This document shows positions 22,455-24,724 of a DNA stretch of 24,724 nucleotides, piece by piece (position 1 is the stretch's first letter; every line of letters begins with the position of its first letter). The translations under genes and the position numbers were made by a program. The notes under the pieces were generated by a model, which did not search any database, was not told the DNA's origin, and saw only the letters and a program-made list of their open reading frames with translations. This stretch comes from Phycisphaerales bacterium UBA7708. GTDB lineage: Bacteria > Planctomycetota > Phycisphaerae > Sedimentisphaerales > Anaerohalosphaeraceae. The stretch is taken from contig DLFY01000144.1 of NCBI GenBank assembly GCA_002482415.1, positions 4,472 through 29,195 on the forward strand, read 5' to 3'.

Positions 22455-24724
22455 TTACCAGTTATCCGCGAGAATGGCGAAATCGCCGAGGTCGGTCTTT
22501 CCGCTTCGGTTCAGGTCGGTCATATCGCACCAGTTGTTATTGGCGGAGCAGTCTGCCTGCAGCCAGTGGCGGGCCAGTTCAAGGAGGTCGGCCATATCAA
22601 TCATGCCGTCCTGCGTGATGTCGATTTGCGGATTGTCAACAGGGATGGCGGCGGACTGGTCTTTGATCAGGACATTTTTAATCAGGCCGTCGAAATAGAA
22701 ATACTCGCAGGCATCGGACATGCCATAGCCAATGCGGTAATTCTTGGCGGCGACGGAGTCGGCATTGGCCGAATAGGAGCGCGTGGCACGCAGGACGTTA
22801 TTGACATAAAATTTAGCCGTGGAGCCGCTGACTTCCAGGGCAACAGTCTGCCACTGGTTGAGGGTTACGGGCACGCCGGTATTCCAGAAGCCGACGTTAT
22901 CCAGCGAGACCTTGAAATACCCATTATCGAGGCCGATGCCGGTGCCGTGTCTGCTGGAACGTTCATCGTTGGAGTCGAAGAGGGGTTCGTAGAAAGTCAC
23001 ATCGTCGGAGGTACGGGGGTAGATATCCGCCTGCAGACGGCGGTTGAGGCCGTTTCGGACGCCGGACTCGGCGGTTGAGGAGGTGCCGTTGAAGTCGGTC
23101 TGGGTGTCTGGATAAAATGAGCCGATGACGTCGCCGCCGCGGCGAATTTCATTGGCGATTTCGGCCTGAGTCAGGCTGACATTATAAAACCGCATGTCAT
23201 CGACGCGGCCGCTGAAGTGCCGTCCGGCCCAGTCCCGTCCGATATAGAAGGCTTCGGGCTGTTGGTAGTCGTTGGGGCCCAGGACGGATTTGGGAATCAG
23301 TGCTGATGCGGTCTGGGCGTCCTGGACACCGTTGATATAGAGAGTACACTGGCTGCCGCTGACCGTTACGGCCAGCGAGGTCCAGGTGTTGGTTGGAATC
23401 GGGGCAACAGATGTCAGAACGGCGGCAGCGGAGCCGTTGGACAGACGGAATTGTGCCTGGCCGGAACCGTTGAGGTCAAGCCGGAGTGACTGGTTTTCGG
23501 AGGCTCCCATAAAGAGAATGGGCCTGTCGATATTATCGTACGGAAAAATACGGATGGAGAAGCTGCCCTGCATGGCATCGCAGAGACTTCTGTCGAGGAC
23601 CAGATACTGGTCGATGCCGTTAAGCCTGAGTACGGCGCTGTTGACGGTGCGGTCGTTGAGACGCAGGGGGCGTCCGCGAAGAAGGGCATGCTGGGCGCCG
23701 AATTCATCCCAGCAGACCTGACCAGCGGATTCTTGGACACGGTAGGAAGCAATCAGGCCGCGGGGTTTTCGCAGCGTATTCCACCAGAATGGCGAATACC
23801 AGTCGCCCCAGGGGACATGGCTGAAATGGACACCGTCGGACAGGGTGCCGCCGGAATAGTCGTAGCCGGCGATTCCGGTGCCGGAGAGAGTCCCGCCCGA
23901 GATGGTGCTGCAGCCCTGCACGATGGCCGTGTCGCGGACGGTGGCGGAGCCGGAGACATTCGCATAATCTTCGACGAGGGTGCTATCACGGACGGTGGAA
24001 CTCTGAACGATGGCACGGTCTCGGATGCGGGCATAATCCCGGATGAGGGCGTTGCCCATGACGAGGGCGTGTCCGGAAACGATGGCGTTATTTTGTACGG
24101 TGGCCGAGTCCATCACGACGGCGTAGTCTTCGACGCGGGCGTTGTTATAGATTTTTGCTGTGCCCAGGATGCGGGCGTTGGGGCCGACATACGCGGAGGC
24201 ATTGACGGTGGCGGTATTGGCGACCCAGCCGCCGCCGTTGGAGTGAATACGGCCGCTGGTTGTCGTAAGATTAAGCTGACGCTGGGTGACGGCGGGAACT
24301 GCGCCGGTTATGGCGACTTCATAGGCGTAACGCAGACGGTCGGGGTGCTTGTCAGCGGGGTAGTCGTTGTCGGTGTAGGCCAGGTTCAGGCTGCTGTCGG
24401 CTGGGGCGGCGGTGACAATCAAAAACAGTTTGGTCTGGCTGGGCTGCATGGTGATTGAGCCGGAGCCTGGAGCAAAGAGGGGACTGTAGGAGACATTGTC
24501 CCAATTGTCATCCGTAGCGGCCAGTGACCATCGCCAGCCTTCGGTGGTTCCGAACAGGTCAAAGCCCTGCAAGGTCACAGTGATTTCATTGCCGACTGGG
24601 ACTAATTCATGCATCATATAAGCGAATCGTTCGGGGGCGCGTTCAAAGGGGACGCGATACCAGCCGGGTCTGTCCTGGCAGGGAATCAGATGAGACCCCA
24701 TTTTGTATTTGAAAAGGGCCTGTT
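22455..24724 (-). CDS. Large secreted protein with hexapeptide beta-helix, two LamG-like domains and dockerin-like tail; N-terminus cut by the right edge
   Basis: The frame is open to the window edge. An internal ATG at 24701 has no signal peptide or ribosome binding site, so the real start lies outside. Counting from that Met (748 residues): about 1-150 is a beta-rich domain with HELVPVGNEITVTLQGFD, which from memory resembles DUF6055/Svx-AvrXca-type secreted proteins. About 158-275 is a run of imperfect hexapeptide repeats (for example ARVEDYAVVMDSATVQNNAIV) typical of a left-handed parallel beta-helix. About 315-525 and 530-682 are two LamG/concanavalin-like domains (FSGRVDDMRFYNVSLTQAEI in the first). 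692-748 is a dockerin-like pair of calcium loops, DITQDGMIDMADL and DLNRSGKTDLGDF. It is probably extracellular or cell-surface, binding a glycan or another protein. Confidence 0.88.
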   Translation of the reverse strand, partial: QALFKYKMGSHLIPCQDRPGWYRVPFERAPERFAYMMHELVPVGNEITVTLQGFDLFGTTEGWRWSLAATDDNWDNVSYSPLFAPGSGSITMQPSQTKLFLIVTAAPADSSLNLAYTDNDYPADKHPDRLRYAYEVAITGAVPAVTQRQLNLTTTSGRIHSNGGGWVANTATVNASAYVGPNARILGTAKIYNNARVEDYAVVMDSATVQNNAIVSGHALVMGNALIRDYARIRDRAIVQSSTVRDSTLVEDYANVSGSATVRDTAIVQGCSTISGGTLSGTGIAGYDYSGGTLSDGVHFSHVPWGDWYSPFWWNTLRKPRGLIASYRVQESAGQVCWDEFGAQHALLRGRPLRLNDRTVNSAVLRLNGIDQYLVLDRSLCDAMQGSFSIRIFPYDNIDRPILFMGASENQSLRLDLNGSGQAQFRLSNGSAAAVLTSVAPIPTNTWTSLAVTVSGSQCTLYINGVQDAQTASALIPKSVLGPNDYQQPEAFYIGRDWAGRHFSGRVDDMRFYNVSLTQAEIANEIRRGGDVIGSFYPDTQTDFNGTSSTAESGVRNGLNRRLQADIYPRTSDDVTFYEPLFDSNDERSSRHGTGIGLDNGYFKVSLDNVGFWNTGVPVTLNQWQTVALEVSGSTAKFYVNNVLRATRSYSANADSVAAKNYRIGYGMSDACEYFYFDGLIKNVLIKDQSAAIPVDNPQIDITQDGMIDMADLLELARHWLQADCSANNNWCDMTDLNRSGKTDLGDFAILADNW
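23877..24230 (-). repeat. Region encoding hexapeptide (beta-helix) repeats
   Basis: About 118 codons encode repeating six-residue units of the type A-x-V/I-x-x-N/D, with small residues at fixed positions (NNARVEDYAVV, GNALIRDYARI, GSATVRDTAIV). The DNA repeats are diverged, so this is a protein-level repeat and not a recent tandem expansion. Such left-handed beta-helices are common in acyltransferases and carbonic anhydrases but here sit in a secreted multidomain protein. Confidence 0.75.

Noticed and set aside
23688..24458. Gly/Ala/Asp-rich plus-strand open frame of 256 codons that looks like a repeat protein
   Set aside because: Its periodicity is only the antisense image of the hexapeptide repeats in the minus-strand gene, and it has no credible start signal.

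Overview
The window looks like a chromosomal segment of a planctomycete, most likely of the class Phycisphaerae (an inference from gene style, not from a marker gene). The clues are two pseudopilin-like proteins with an N-terminal GFTLIELL-type signal and a C-terminal H-X9-DG motif, a Tat-exported Gfo/Idh/MocA oxidoreductase beside ThuA-like and PmoA-like (DUF6807) proteins, a response regulator with its DNA-binding domain in front of the receiver, and a large secreted protein ending in a dockerin-like tail. I saw no rRNA, tRNA, CRISPR array or intact insertion sequence.

Layout, left to right. (1) 1-2566, minus strand: a secreted protein of unknown function that runs off the left edge, and msrA. 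(2) 2908-10032, plus strand: an H-X9-DG pseudopilin followed by a terminator, then a three-gene group encoding a URO-D-fold protein, a sodium/solute symporter and a secreted GH2 glycoside hydrolase with a C-terminal F5/8-type carbohydrate-binding domain. (3) 10075-10372: a small cysteine-rich protein with its own consensus promoter. (4) 10375-13949, minus strand: a two-component pair (HTH-REC regulator and HDOD-GAF-histidine kinase) followed by a short-chain dehydrogenase. (5) 14070-20564: an AraC-type regulator divergent from a five-gene operon (URO-D-like, PmoA-like, ThuA-like, H-X9-DG pseudopilin, Tat-secreted oxidoreductase) closed by a strong terminator. (6) 20672-22241: a DUF486 membrane protein and a divergent two-gene split YeeE/YedE sulfur transporter. 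(7) 22455-24724, minus strand: a partial secreted protein with a hexapeptide-repeat beta-helix, two LamG-like domains and the dockerin-like tail.

The two catabolic groups have a shared theme. Each contains a URO-D-fold protein, each has an H-X9-DG pseudopilin in or next to it, and each encodes exported carbohydrate-active or redox proteins. The left group pairs hydrolysis (GH2) with uptake (SSS symporter). The right group pairs a periplasmic dehydrogenase with ThuA- and DUF6807-type proteins under what looks like a local AraC switch: two direct repeats exactly 21 bp apart lie between regulator and operon. The substrate cannot be read from the sequence. A route through oxidised (3-keto) sugar intermediates is an inference from what is known of ThuA and Gfo/Idh/MocA relatives.
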